Notes: a model not told the origin generated them from the letters alone. A stretch of DNA of 64,000 nt from JAUMXJ01 sp041781135 (GCA_041781135.1 JBHAZV010000026.1:62001-126000); one strand, 5' to 3'; shown: positions 44,805 to 53,726, counted from the first letter of the stretch. A program made the numbers and translations.

Positions 44805-47426
44805 TTGGATAAACTTGTCTATGGTTTCCAAGAAGGAAGAAAGGAACAGAAGGCCCTTTTAGGCGGCAAGGGAGCTAACCTTGCAGAAATGACCTCTCTG
44901 GGACTCCCTGTGCCTCAGGGATTTACAATCACTACCCAGGCGTGCCTCGAATATTACAAAAAAGGCGAAAAACTTTGGGATGAGCTGGTCAGTCAGATAA
45001 AAGACGGCGTTGCCGTAATCGAGAAGCAGAGAGGTAAAAAATTCGGAGATGTAAATGATCCGTTGCTTGTTTCAGTCAGAAGCGGTGCTGTTGTGTCGAT
45101 GCCGGGCATGATGGACACTATACTTAATCTCGGGCTTAACGACGAAGCGGTCGAGGGGCTTGCAAGAGTCACAAATAACGGAAGGTTTGCATACGATTCT
45201 TACCGAAGATTTATTCAGATGTTCTCCGATGTCGCGATTGGCATTCCAAAATCGCTTTTTGAATCAAAATTAGAGCATATGAAAGAAAAGAGCGGAGTGG
45301 TTTTAGACAAGGACTTGTCTGAAGAACAGCTCAGAGAGCTCGTAAAAGAGTATAAGGTTATATACAAAGAACAGAAAGGCGAGGATTTCCCGATGGAGCC
45401 GATGACGCAGCTCAATTTGGCAGTGGAAGCGGTATTTAAGTCGTGGAATAACGAACGCGCCAAACTATACAGGACCTTGAATGGAATATCTCACGACCTC
45501 GGCACGGCAGTTAATGTCCAGTCGATGGTATTTGGCAACAAGGGCGACGAATCCGGCACAGGCGTTGCGTTCTCGCGAAATCCTGCGACAGGCGAAAATA
45601 AAGTGTTCGGCGAATTTCTTATGAACGCACAGGGGGAGGATGTCGTCGCCGGAATCAGAACTCCAAACCCTATCGAGACTCTCAAGGATATCTCCGAGTC
45701 TTGCTATAACGAATTTATGGAAACTGCCAAAAAGCTCGAAAAGCATTATAGAGATATGCAGGACATCGAATTCACCATAGAGGATAACAAGCTTTACATA
45801 CTCCAGACGCGAAACGGCAAGCGAACCGCGCTTTCTGCGGTGGTTATCGCAACCGAGCTCTACGAAGAGGGTATGATAACAAAAGAAGAAGCGATTCTCA
45901 GGGTGGACCCTAAGCAGCTGGATCAGCTTTTGCACCCTGTATTCGACTCAAAAGCATTAAAAAATGCGGCGCCAATCGGCAGAGGGCTTCCGGCTTCTCC
46001 AGGCGCCGGAATGGGGCAGATATACTTTACAGCAGACGATGCATACAATGCAAATGCAGCGGGTCAGCAGGTCATTCTTGTGCGTCAGGAAACATCACCC
46101 GAAGACCTCAAGGGCATGAACTGCGCCGACGGGATACTGACATCGAGCGGAGGCATGACATCGCATGCGGCGGTGGTCGCAAGAGGCATGGGCAAATGCT
46201 GTGTTGCCGGTTGCTCAGATGTTAGAATCGACGAAGAATCCAAGACTATGACCGCAGCAGGAAAAGTATACAGAGAAGGCGATTTTATATCGCTCGACGG
46301 CTCTACTGGCCTTGTCTACGGCGAAAAAATAGAGAAAAACGAACCTCAGCTCTCAGGCAAATTCAAGGAGTTTATGGATTGGGCTGACGAGATCAGAACT
46401 CTCGAAGTATTTGCAAATGCAGATACTCCGCATGATGCAAGAGTAGCGATAGGGTTTAACGCGCAGGGGATTGGTCTTTGCAGAACCGAGCATATGTTCT
46501 TTGAATTAGATAGAATACAGGCTGTCAGAGAGATGATACTCTCAAATACCCTCGAAGAACGCGAAAAGGCGCTCGCTAAACTGCTTCCGATGCAGAGAGG
46601 CGATTTTGTCGGAATTTTTGACGCTATGGAGGACAGACCTGTCACAATAAGGCTTCTTGACCCACCGCTCCACGAATTCCTGCCGCGAGAAGAATCAGAC
46701 ATCAGAGTGCTCGCAAACGAAATGAAAATACCATTCGAAGAGGTTAAAGCTCGAATCGTATCTCTTGAAGAGTTCAACCCAATGCTTGGACATAGAGGCT
46801 GCAGGCTTGCAATTACATATCCTGAAATTGCAAAAATGCAGGCAAGGGCAATTATAGAAGCGGCGATAGAGAGCAAGAAGAACGGCAATACCGGCGTGTA
46901 TCCTGAAATAATGATACCGCTTGTCGGTCATATAAACGAACTCAGCTATATCAAGAAACATATAAGCGAAGAAATTGAAAAAGTCTTTGCCGAAAAGGGC
47001 GAAAGAGTCCAATTCCTTATCGGAACAATGATAGAAGTTCCAAGAGCAGCGCTCACTGCAGGCGAGATCGCAAAGGAAGCCGAATTCTTCAGCTTCGGAA
47101 CAAATGACCTCACTCAGATGACTTTCGGTTTCTCGCGTGACGACAGCGGCAAATTCCTTGCGGATTACAGCGATAAGAGCATTTTTGATTCAGATCCTTT
47201 CCAGAGTGTCGATCAGACAGGCGTAGGCAGACTTATGGAACTTGCAGTAAAGGAGGGCAGAGCTGTCAGATCCAATCTCATACTTGGAATTTGCGGAGAG
47301 CACGGCGGCGACCCTGCATCTGTGGAATTCTGCCACAAATTAGGACTGAACTATGTTTCTTGCTCGCCTTACAGAGTGCCGATTGCAAGACTTGCAGCTG
47401 CACAGGCAGTAATTAAGCAAAAATAG
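44805..47426 (+). CDS. ppdK: Pyruvate, phosphate dikinase
   Basis: 873 residues from a TTG start behind TAGGAGGAAG. N-terminal nucleotide-binding domain (LGGKGANLAEMTSLGLPVPQGFT), central phosphohistidine domain with GGMTSHAAVVARGMGKCC near residue 450, and C-terminal PEP/pyruvate barrel (GLCRTEHMFFE; SFGTNDLTQMTFGFSRDD; CGEHGGDP). Interconverts pyruvate, ATP and phosphate with PEP, AMP and diphosphate; in anaerobes it often runs glycolytically. Single gene with its own promoter and terminator. Confidence 0.97.
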   Translation: MDKLVYGFQEGRKEQKALLGGKGANLAEMTSLGLPVPQGFTITTQACLEYYKKGEKLWDELVSQIKDGVAVIEKQRGKKFGDVNDPLLVSVRSGAVVSMPGMMDTILNLGLNDEAVEGLARVTNNGRFAYDSYRRFIQMFSDVAIGIPKSLFESKLEHMKEKSGVVLDKDLSEEQLRELVKEYKVIYKEQKGEDFPMEPMTQLNLAVEAVFKSWNNERAKLYRTLNGISHDLGTAVNVQSMVFGNKGDESGTGVAFSRNPATGENKVFGEFLMNAQGEDVVAGIRTPNPIETLKDISESCYNEFMETAKKLEKHYRDMQDIEFTIEDNKLYILQTRNGKRTALSAVVIATELYEEGMITKEEAILRVDPKQLDQLLHPVFDSKALKNAAPIGRGLPASPGAGMGQIYFTADDAYNANAAGQQVILVRQETSPEDLKGMNCADGILTSSGGMTSHAAVVARGMGKCCVAGCSDVRIDEESKTMTAAGKVYREGDFISLDGSTGLVYGEKIEKNEPQLSGKFKEFMDWADEIRTLEVFANADTPHDARVAIGFNAQGIGLCRTEHMFFELDRIQAVREMILSNTLEEREKALAKLLPMQRGDFVGIFDAMEDRPVTIRLLDPPLHEFLPREESDIRVLANEMKIPFEEVKARIVSLEEFNPMLGHRGCRLAITYPEIAKMQARAIIEAAIESKKNGNTGVYPEIMIPLVGHINELSYIKKHISEEIEKVFAEKGERVQFLIGTMIEVPRAALTAGEIAKEAEFFSFGTNDLTQMTFGFSRDDSGKFLADYSDKSIFDSDPFQSVDQTGVGRLMELAVKEGRAVRSNLILGICGEHGGDPASVEFCHKLGLNYVSCSPYRVPIARLAAAQAVIKQK

Positions 47427-47470
47427 GCAATCGTTCCGTTAGCGGAAGACTGAATAGACTTATAATATGT

Positions 47471-47507
47471 ACGGTGAGAATGCGCATCATTCTCGCCGTA
47501 ATTTTTT
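47471..47507 (+). terminator. Rho-independent terminator after ppdK
   Basis: Twelve-base stem ACGGTGAGAATG / CATTCTCGCCGT (one T-G pair), loop CGCAT, then AATTTTTT. Confidence 0.9.
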
Positions 47508-47531
47508 CGGTAGAATAAGCGGCAGAATTGC

Positions 47532-47577
47532 AAATCGATTGTCAACTAAATTTTATTTTGTGGTTGACAATCGATTT
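47532..47577. promoter_or_regulatory. BirA operator: perfect 15-base inverted repeat
   Basis: AAATCGATTGTCAAC (47532-47546) and its exact reverse complement (47563-47577) are separated by 16 bases. The core TTGTCAAC-N16-GTTGACAA matches the BirA box of biotin operons (TTGTTAAC-N15/16-GTTAACAA). The right arm contains the -35 hexamer of the birA promoter, so bound BirA would block RNA polymerase. Confidence 0.85.
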
Positions 47578-47599
47578 TGTTTATTCTAAAATCTGCATA
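47564..47599 (+). promoter_or_regulatory. birA-bioY promoter, probably leaderless
   Basis: TTGACA (47564-47569), 17-base spacer, TAAAAT (47587-47592), six bases, ATG at 47599. The -35 is consensus. The expected transcription start is the A of the birA ATG and no Shine-Dalgarno sequence exists upstream. Confidence 0.75.
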
Positions 47600-48684
47600 T
47601 GGAAAATAAACGGAATATAAAGCAGAATGTACTAAGGTTTTTGGAAGAGAACAGAACGATGCACTTATCCGGAGAGAACATCGCCGAAAGCATCGGCGTT
47701 TCCAGAAATGCTGTTTGGAAGGCAATATCCGCATTAAGAGATGATGGATACGAAATAGAAGCGATCCGCAATAAAGGATACAAGCTTTCAGCCGAAACGG
47801 ATATTCTGTCGAAGCAAGGCATCGAAAAATATTTGTCTGATACTGCGGACTTTCTGCAATTTTTTAATATTGAAGTTTTTTCAGAAGTCGATTCCACAAA
47901 TAAAGTTTTGAAGGAGCGTGCCTCCGAAGGTGCAGATGAGGGCTTAACAATTGTGGCATCTGCGCAGAAACTCGGCAGAGGCAGGCTTGGAAGAAGTTTT
48001 TTTTCTCCGGATGGCTCAGGGATTTATCTCAGCTTGCTGCTTCGGCCTTCGATGTTGAGCGCAGCGGAATCGACCAGGATCACAACGATGGCAGCGGTGG
48101 CTGTATGCGAAGCAATAGAGGGCGTTATGAACAAATTCGCTGCGGAAGGAACAACGGAGCATAAAAATTTTGGCTCTGAACGCAGCACAAGTACAAACAA
48201 TGTGCCGCTGATAAAATGGGTTAACGATATATTTATAAATAACAAAAAGGTGTGCGGAATACTCACCGAAGCTTCGGTAGGGCTTGAAAACAGTGCTCTC
48301 GAATACATAGTTCTAGGAGTGGGAATTAATATCTACCTGCCAAACGGCGGATTTCCTGAAGAAATAAAAGATATAGCGGGCGCTATATTTGAAGAAAGGC
48401 TTTCTGATGCCAAAAATATGCTAACTGCTGCATTTTTGAAAAGTTTTTTAAGTTATTATCGAATCCTTACTGACGATGCATCGGGCGCTAAAATACCAGC
48501 TTATATAGAAAAATACAAAGAGCGTAGTTTGGCGATTGGAAAAAGAGTGCGCGTGATTTCCGGCACCAATTCTCGCGAGGCAATTGTCACAGGAATCGAT
48601 GATGAGCTTAGGTTGCTCGTATCCTATGACGACGGAAGCTCGGAAGCGCTTTCAAGCGGCGAAATAAGCATTAAAATTTTTTAA
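47599..48684 (+). CDS. birA: Bifunctional biotin ligase / biotin-operon repressor BirA
   Basis: 361 residues. N-terminal winged helix (LSGENIAESIGVSRNAVWKAI, about 22-42) makes it a repressor. Ligase domain: DSTN near residue 98, GRGRLGRSFFSPDGSGIYLS near residue 126 (biotinyl-adenylate loop) and KWVNDIFINNKKVCGILTEA near residue 209, where Val replaces the usual Pro of KWPND. An insertion of roughly 20 residues precedes that motif. It attaches biotin to carboxylases and, as biotinyl-AMP holorepressor, should bind the operator just upstream. Co-transcribed with bioY. Confidence 0.94.
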   Translation: MENKRNIKQNVLRFLEENRTMHLSGENIAESIGVSRNAVWKAISALRDDGYEIEAIRNKGYKLSAETDILSKQGIEKYLSDTADFLQFFNIEVFSEVDSTNKVLKERASEGADEGLTIVASAQKLGRGRLGRSFFSPDGSGIYLSLLLRPSMLSAAESTRITTMAAVAVCEAIEGVMNKFAAEGTTEHKNFGSERSTSTNNVPLIKWVNDIFINNKKVCGILTEASVGLENSALEYIVLGVGINIYLPNGGFPEEIKDIAGAIFEERLSDAKNMLTAAFLKSFLSYYRILTDDASGAKIPAYIEKYKERSLAIGKRVRVISGTNSREAIVTGIDDELRLLVSYDDGSSEALSSGEISIKIF

Positions 48685-48718
48685 TACAATACAAAAATCA
48701 AAAGTTAAAGGAGAAAAT

Positions 48719-49312
48719 ATGAACATTTCAACAACTAAAAATGGTTTGGGCACAAGGCAGATGGTACTTATAGCGATGTTTGTAGTACTGATAGCGGTTG
48801 GGGGTTTTATTAAAATACCTGTTCCTCCAGTTCCAATATCGCTGCAATCGCTTTTTGTTCTGCTTGCAGGAGCGCTTTTGGGCAGCACTTATGGTTCGGC
48901 GGCGGTGGCAGTGTATATTGTACTTGGACTGATCGGACTTCCGATATTTACGTCAGGGGGAGGAATCGCGTACGTTCTTAAGCCAAGTTTCGGCTATATC
49001 CTCGGCTTTATACCGGCTGCGTACATTACAGGGCTTTTGACACATAAGGCACTGAAAATGCAAACGAAGCCGGAAAACGGCGCAAAGCAAACTTTTCTAC
49101 GCATTTTTGCCGCAAATCTTGCCGGCACTGCAGTAATTTATGTGTTTGGACTAATTTATCTATACTTTGTGATGAAGCTGCATATCGGAAAGGATTTAGA
49201 AATACTCAATCTTGCTTACACCGGAATGATTATCTTCCTTCCGGGAGATTTGGCAAAATGTTTTCTTTCGACGATCACTGCCGAGAAGTTAGCGCCGATA
49301 ATAAATAGATAA
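48719..49312 (+). CDS. bioY: Biotin transporter BioY (ECF S component)
   Basis: 197 residues, six membrane segments. Family motifs: GGFIKIPVPPVPISLQSLFVLLAGALLG near residue 22 and PSFGYILGFIPAAYITG near residue 97. BioY binds biotin and pairs with the ECF energising module (not in the window). ATG follows AAAGGAGAAAAT. It has no operator of its own, so it should be controlled with birA. No biotin synthesis genes are present, suggesting biotin uptake. Confidence 0.94.
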   Translation: MNISTTKNGLGTRQMVLIAMFVVLIAVGGFIKIPVPPVPISLQSLFVLLAGALLGSTYGSAAVAVYIVLGLIGLPIFTSGGGIAYVLKPSFGYILGFIPAAYITGLLTHKALKMQTKPENGAKQTFLRIFAANLAGTAVIYVFGLIYLYFVMKLHIGKDLEILNLAYTGMIIFLPGDLAKCFLSTITAEKLAPIINR

Positions 49313-49341
49313 AAGTGAATAACTTCACTGTCGTAAGATTT

Positions 49342-49364
49342 ATTACTGTCGCTTTTACAGTAAT
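49342..49364. repeat. Eight-base inverted repeat downstream of bioY
   Basis: ATTACTGT / ACAGTAAT with a 7-base spacer. No T-run follows on either side, so it is a poor terminator. It marks the left edge of the AT-rich remnant region. Confidence 0.5.
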
Positions 49365-49368
49365 GATT

Positions 49369-49686
49369 GTCATTGATGAAATGGAAGATGATATTATCTT
49401 GACCTTGCAGTATTTAGAGCGAGTGGGATTGTTGGAAATGGTATCGGAAGATGAGTATTTCTTAATCTAATCGGTTCTGAAACGGACTGGGCGAATAAGA
49501 AAAGGAAGTACAGAGAGCAAAGAAAAATGCTTACAGGTAGGACAATGTCCTTTGACTGTCCACCCGATGTCCGACAAGAGATAGATATAGATATAGATAT
49601 CGAGTTAAGCGATGAAGAGTATTATAGCCTAAAAGAGAAAATGCAAACTTACACAGAATTAAATGCCAAAATACGGGAAAAGTGAT
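49369..49686 (+). pseudogene. Remnant of a phage replisome organiser (DnaD-like) gene
   Basis: Two conceptual fragments in different frames. First: IDEMEDDIILTLQYLERVGL (from 49372) ending in a stop at 49468. Second: IGSETDWANKKRKYREQRKM, continuing through an Asp/Ile repeat (DIDIDIEL) to a stop near 49686. The GSET...KKRKYREQ basic stretch followed by an EIDIDIDIE tail resembles the middle of phage replisome organiser N-terminal-domain proteins. A frameshift and missing N-terminus make it a pseudogene. Identification by pattern only. Confidence 0.45.
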
Positions 49687-49730
49687 ATAACAAAATAGAT
49701 GAAATAAATTGAAAGTGATGGAGGTATGTT

Positions 49731-50363
49731 ATGAAAACAATTATCTTAAATACAAGCCCAAGAAAAAATTGGAATACTGCCAAACTATTGAAATCAGCTG
49801 CGGAAGGTGCAAAATCAACGGGAGCGGAGGTTGAATATTTTGACTTATATGATTTGAAATTTTCCGGTTGCAGAAGTTGCATGCTTTGCAAAAGAAAAGA
49901 GGTAGAAAGATGTCGATGTTATTGGAAAGATGACCTATCACCGATTATTGATAAAGTATTCAGTGCAAAAGCTTTGATGATAGGAACGGCAATTTACTTA
50001 GGAAGACCGACAAGCGGATATTTTGCTTTTATCGAAAGATTACATTTTTCAGCATTGTCGTATGATGACTATAGCAATTATTTTACCGGTAGTGTAAATG
50101 TTGGTATGTTTGTTACTATGAATGCGGATAAAGACTTCTATGATAAATTATATAAAGAAAAGATTGAAGAATATGCCAAAGAATTTAATCAGTTAAATGG
50201 TGAAATTTGCCTCTATCCTTGCTACAATACATTGCAAGTATCAGACTATTCCAAATTTAACATGGGTAGTTTTAATGAGAGTAAAAAAAGATTGGTTTAT
50301 GCAGAGAATTTTCCAAAGGATTTGGAGAATGCCTATTTTATAGGGGAAAGACTAAGTAGATAA
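49731..50363 (+). CDS. Flavodoxin-fold NAD(P)H-dependent oxidoreductase, AT-rich
   Basis: 210 residues. N-terminus KTIILNTSPRKNWNTAKLLK is a flavodoxin-like FMN phosphate loop; CRSCMLCKRKEVERCRC near residue 47 is Cys-rich as in iron-sulfur flavoproteins; GTAIYLGRPTSGYFAFIERL is the second flavin segment. Substrate unknown. The gene is clearly more AT-rich, with A/T-ending codons, than the core genes around it and sits among broken mobile-element genes, so it was probably acquired horizontally. ATG follows ATGGAGGTATGTT. Intact and possibly functional. Confidence 0.8.
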   Translation: MKTIILNTSPRKNWNTAKLLKSAAEGAKSTGAEVEYFDLYDLKFSGCRSCMLCKRKEVERCRCYWKDDLSPIIDKVFSAKALMIGTAIYLGRPTSGYFAFIERLHFSALSYDDYSNYFTGSVNVGMFVTMNADKDFYDKLYKEKIEEYAKEFNQLNGEICLYPCYNTLQVSDYSKFNMGSFNESKKRLVYAENFPKDLENAYFIGERLSR

Positions 50364-50479
50364 AGCGTAGTTTTTGAAGCGATAAGCAATTAAATAAATT
50401 ATCATAAGAGAAGTAAAAGCACATAGCTGATACTTCCTTTTTTTGTTGCCAAAAATTCAAAAAATGGAAAGGAGAATTT

Positions 50480-50730
50480 ATGGAAGAAGTAAAGAATAGA
50501 GATAAAAAGGCATTAGCACAAAGAGAAAGATTGGAAAGACCACCTATGAGATTGTTCTCCATTTCAATGAAAATACTACTGAAACAATGCAAGACAAGCT
50601 GACAAGAATAATGCTGAGGGAGCTTCGGAGAAAATCAGATGAAAAAAAAGATGATTTTGATTTAAAAGTCCTTATAACAACATACTGTCAAGAACTCTAT
50701 TCCCCAAAAAATTTTGATATGACTAAATAA
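50480..50730 (+). pseudogene. Frameshifted TnpW-like transposon gene
   Basis: An ATG behind GAAAGGAGAATTT opens a frame (MEEVKNRDKKALAQ) that soon loses meaning. The shifted frame then reads IGKTTYEIVLHFNEN, TTETMQDKLTRIMLREL and on to a stop at 50728-50730. The second part resembles transposon-encoded TnpW-type proteins. One frameshift between about 50505 and 50545 separates start and body. No recombinase gene remains nearby. The tail overlaps the opposite-strand permease remnant. Confidence 0.5.
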
Positions 50731-51240
50731 TGATTTTAACGAGATAGCTGTAAAACTATTGTTTACTATATATAAAAATATAGATGATATGACGAATGAA
50801 AAAATTGCGCTTAAGAAGTATGATGAAACCAAGATTAGAGTTAATTCATAAATTTGAGTAGCTTTGTATTCAGATGATGGCAAACCCATGTTGTAGCCGA
50901 TTTCATAGCGTCTATTCATTGGCGCTCTATACATATAAATAAAACAAAGAAAATGTGAATATAATTGAGGCTACAACAGTTAAATAGAAAAAATATTTTG
51001 GAAAAGAGTAAAGTGTTTCTTCTCTTTGTATATAAATTCATCGTCAATAATAGATATTACTTGAAACACATGACCGCAAATTTCTATTGTATCGCCGATT
51101 GTTTTATCTTTCATCATTTTTTCAGCCTGAATCAATCAATCCTATGTGTGATCCATTAAAATCAAGATCTGAAATATCATCCCAATCTTGATAAACAATA
51201 TCGGTAAATGCGCCATATACACTGATTTTTGAATCATACA
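50662..51240 (-). pseudogene. Remnant of a MacB/FtsX-type ABC permease
   Basis: Reading the - strand from 51240 downward: a periplasmic-type fragment (YDSKISVYGAFTDIVYQDWD), then in another frame DKTIGDTIEICGHVFQVISI, then a membrane segment TVVASIIFTFSLFYLY, then in a third frame NRRYEIGYNMGLPSSEYKA and a further hydrophobic helix. These match, in order, the core domain, a transmembrane helix and the C-terminal conserved segment of FtsX-like permeases. At least two frameshifts and a stop break it, and the first membrane helix is missing. Confidence 0.65.
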
Positions 51241-51245
51241 AATTA

Positions 51246-51540
51246 TCAATCATCTGCGAGTACTAATCTGGGCCTGAGAACAAGGGCTCTTGCTATAGCG
51301 CTTCGCTGTTGTTCCCCACCAGAAAGCTGTTTTGGAAATTTGTGTATTTTGTCCGATATTTCAAGTATGTCAAGCAAATCCGAAAGATATGCTCTATCTA
51401 ATTCCTTTCGATGTATTTTTGTTGGAAGTATGATATTATCATGTGCTGTCATTTCGGAAATCAACTTGAAATCCTGCCACACAAAACCTATCAGTTTGCT
51501 ACAGTACGCCATACGTTTATCAGCATCAAGATTACAAATA
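51246..51540 (-). pseudogene. Truncated ABC ATPase (MacB/LolD type)
   Basis: On the - strand, DADKRMAYCSKLIGFVWQDF (Q loop) leads through DILEISDKIHKFPKQ to the signature LSGGEQQRSAIARAL, ending RPRLVLADD and a stop right at Walker B. The Walker A half is missing upstream of about 51540 and the switch region is missing downstream. It abuts the permease remnant, implying one deletion that removed the end of the ATPase and the start of the permease. Confidence 0.75.
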
Positions 51541-51734
51541 TACCATCATTCAATTCAGTTTAATCATGATTTAGAAACCTTGTCACACACTATGAAACAA
51601 TATTACACAAAGGGTCGATTAATTTGTGATAATTCGTTAATCAGCAGCGTGTTCCGAAAAGATGAGTCAGTTTGTAGATTTTTGCTCATAAATTTAGTAG
51701 AATATGTTTATATAAAGAAATTTGAGGGAGAAAT
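51541..51734. other. Intergenic, AT-rich, upstream of hutU
   Basis: No convincing gene. TAGAAT at 51698-51703 with TTGTAG at 51672 (20-base spacer) could be a weak promoter for hutU; GAGGGAGAAAT precedes its ATG. The left part is the ragged end of the ABC ATPase remnant. Confidence 0.35.
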
Positions 51735-53726
51735 ATGAGTATTACGCTGCTTGATATCTTTAATGAACTTCCGGCAAAAAAGAATTTTGCGGAAGGTATT
51801 CGCAGAGCGCCTCGCCGTGGCAAGGGGCTCAGCCAGTCGGATATGGAACTGGCGATAAAAAATGCCATGAGATATATTCCGAGTAAGTGGCAGGACGAGC
51901 TGCTTCCGGAGTTTGTGGACGAGCTCAGAACCACCGGTCGCATATATGGCTATCGCTTCCGCCCGGAGGGCCGGATTTACGGAAAACCGATAGAACAGTA
52001 CGAAGGCAGGACAATCGAAGGCAGGGCCATGCAAGTCATGATAGACAATAATCTCGACTTTGAGATAGCACTCTATCCGTATGAACTTGTCACCTACGGA
52101 GAAACCGGGCAGGTCTGCCAGAACTGGATGCAGTACCATCTCATAAAGGAATATCTTAAAATAATGACCGACGAACAGACGCTCGTCGTAATGAGCGGAC
52201 ATCCTCTTGGGCTTTTCAAATCGCATAAGTGGTCGCCGCGCGCAATCATAACTAACGGGCTGATGATAGGCATGTTCGATGACCTCGAAAACTGGACACG
52301 CGCCGCTGCAATAGGAGTGGCTTCGTATGGCCAGATGACAGCGGGCGGTTGGATGTATATTGGGCCGCAGGGCATAGTACACGGTACATATTCTACTCTG
52401 CTCAATGCAGGGCGCAAAGAGCTTGGAATCCCGGCTGATAAAGATCTGGCAGGCAAGCTTTTTGTCACATCCGGTCTTGGCGGAATGAGCGGCGCGCAGG
52501 GCAAGGCGGCTCTTATAGCCGGTGCGGTCGGAGTTGTTGCGGAGGTCGATAAATCGCGCATAGACACAAGGTACAGCCAAGGCTGGATTAAAGAAGTCTA
52601 CAGCAGTGCAGAAGCAGCTTTTGCCGCAGCAAAGGCTCATATTGAAGCAAAGACGCCTGCTGCAATTGCATATCACGGCAATATCGTAGATCTGCTTGAA
52701 TTTGCGGATTCAAAAAATATACATATCGACCTGCTGTCCGACCAAACATCATGTCACAATGTCTACGACGGCGGTTACTGTCCTGCAGGGATTTCGTTCG
52801 AAGAGCGAACCAGGCTGCTGGACGAAGATAAGACAAAGTTTATAAAACTTGTTGACGCCGGATTAAAAAGGCATTTCGAGGTCATAAAATCATTGACTGC
52901 CAAAGGCACTTATTTCTTTGATTACGGAAACTCGTTTATGAAGGCAATATACGACGCCGGAGTAAAAGAGATAAGCAAGAACGGCGTCGATGAGTTAGAC
53001 GGTTTTATATGGCCGTCATATGTCGAGGACATAATGGGCCCGGTATTGTTTGATTATGGATACGGACCTTTCAGATGGGTTTGCCTGTCCGGCAAGGATG
53101 AGGATCTAAGAAAGACCGACGAAGCTGCAATGAACTGCATCGATAAAGACAGAAGGTTTCAGGACCGCGATAACTGGGTGTGGATTCGCGATGCCGAAAA
53201 AAACGAACTGGTAGTGGGCACCAAGGCGCGCATTCTCTATCAGGACGCACTTGGCAGACTTAAGATAGCGCTTAAATTTAATGAATTGGTGCGAAACGGA
53301 GAGGTTGGACCGATAATGCTGGGGCGCGATCATCATGACACGGGAGGCACAGATTCTCCATTCAGAGAAACATCCAATATCAAGGATGGTTCAAATATAA
53401 TGGCCGACATGGCGACCCATGTTTTTGCAGGCAACTGCGCAAGAGGAATGAGCCTTGTGGCGCTGCACAACGGCGGCGGCGTGGGCATCGGCAAATCTAT
53501 AAACGGCGGTTTTGGCATGGTGCTTGACGGCAGCGAGAGAGTAGATGAAATACTGAAATCTGCGATGCCGTGGGATGTAATGTGCGGAGTTGCAAGACGC
53601 AGTTGGGCGCAAAATGAAAATGCGCTCACTACGACCGCGGAATACAATAAACTTGGAGAAGAGAATAAGATAACGCTGCCTTTTGCAAGCGATTCTGCCA
53701 AAATTCAAAAAGCATTAAAAAATTAA
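51735..53726 (+). CDS. hutU: Urocanate hydratase (long form)
   Basis: 663 residues, longer than the roughly 555-residue Pseudomonas enzyme and close to the long forms found in anaerobes and animals. Features: NNLDFEIALYPYELVTYGETGQ near residue 95, NAD-binding GLGGMSGAQGKA near residue 250, YGYGPFRWVC with the conserved Cys near residue 447, and HNGGGVGIGKSINGGFG near residue 580. Converts urocanate to imidazolone propionate in histidine breakdown. Other hut genes are absent from the window. It lies next to the mobile-element scar but its codon usage matches the core genes. Confidence 0.94.
   Translation: MSITLLDIFNELPAKKNFAEGIRRAPRRGKGLSQSDMELAIKNAMRYIPSKWQDELLPEFVDELRTTGRIYGYRFRPEGRIYGKPIEQYEGRTIEGRAMQVMIDNNLDFEIALYPYELVTYGETGQVCQNWMQYHLIKEYLKIMTDEQTLVVMSGHPLGLFKSHKWSPRAIITNGLMIGMFDDLENWTRAAAIGVASYGQMTAGGWMYIGPQGIVHGTYSTLLNAGRKELGIPADKDLAGKLFVTSGLGGMSGAQGKAALIAGAVGVVAEVDKSRIDTRYSQGWIKEVYSSAEAAFAAAKAHIEAKTPAAIAYHGNIVDLLEFADSKNIHIDLLSDQTSCHNVYDGGYCPAGISFEERTRLLDEDKTKFIKLVDAGLKRHFEVIKSLTAKGTYFFDYGNSFMKAIYDAGVKEISKNGVDELDGFIWPSYVEDIMGPVLFDYGYGPFRWVCLSGKDEDLRKTDEAAMNCIDKDRRFQDRDNWVWIRDAEKNELVVGTKARILYQDALGRLKIALKFNELVRNGEVGPIMLGRDHHDTGGTDSPFRETSNIKDGSNIMADMATHVFAGNCARGMSLVALHNGGGVGIGKSINGGFGMVLDGSERVDEILKSAMPWDVMCGVARRSWAQNENALTTTAEYNKLGEENKITLPFASDSAKIQKALKN

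Noticed and set aside
49342..49364. Attachment site of an integrated element
   Set aside because: Only a short palindrome; no matching direct repeat was seen at the other edge of the scar and no integrase or tRNA is present.
50965..51159. 64-residue + strand frame in the scar region
   Set aside because: Antisense to the permease remnant and without a ribosome-binding site.
51229..51738. 169-residue + strand open frame before hutU
   Set aside because: It is antisense to the ABC ATPase remnant, has no ribosome-binding site and no recognisable domain; automatic annotation could easily call it wrongly.
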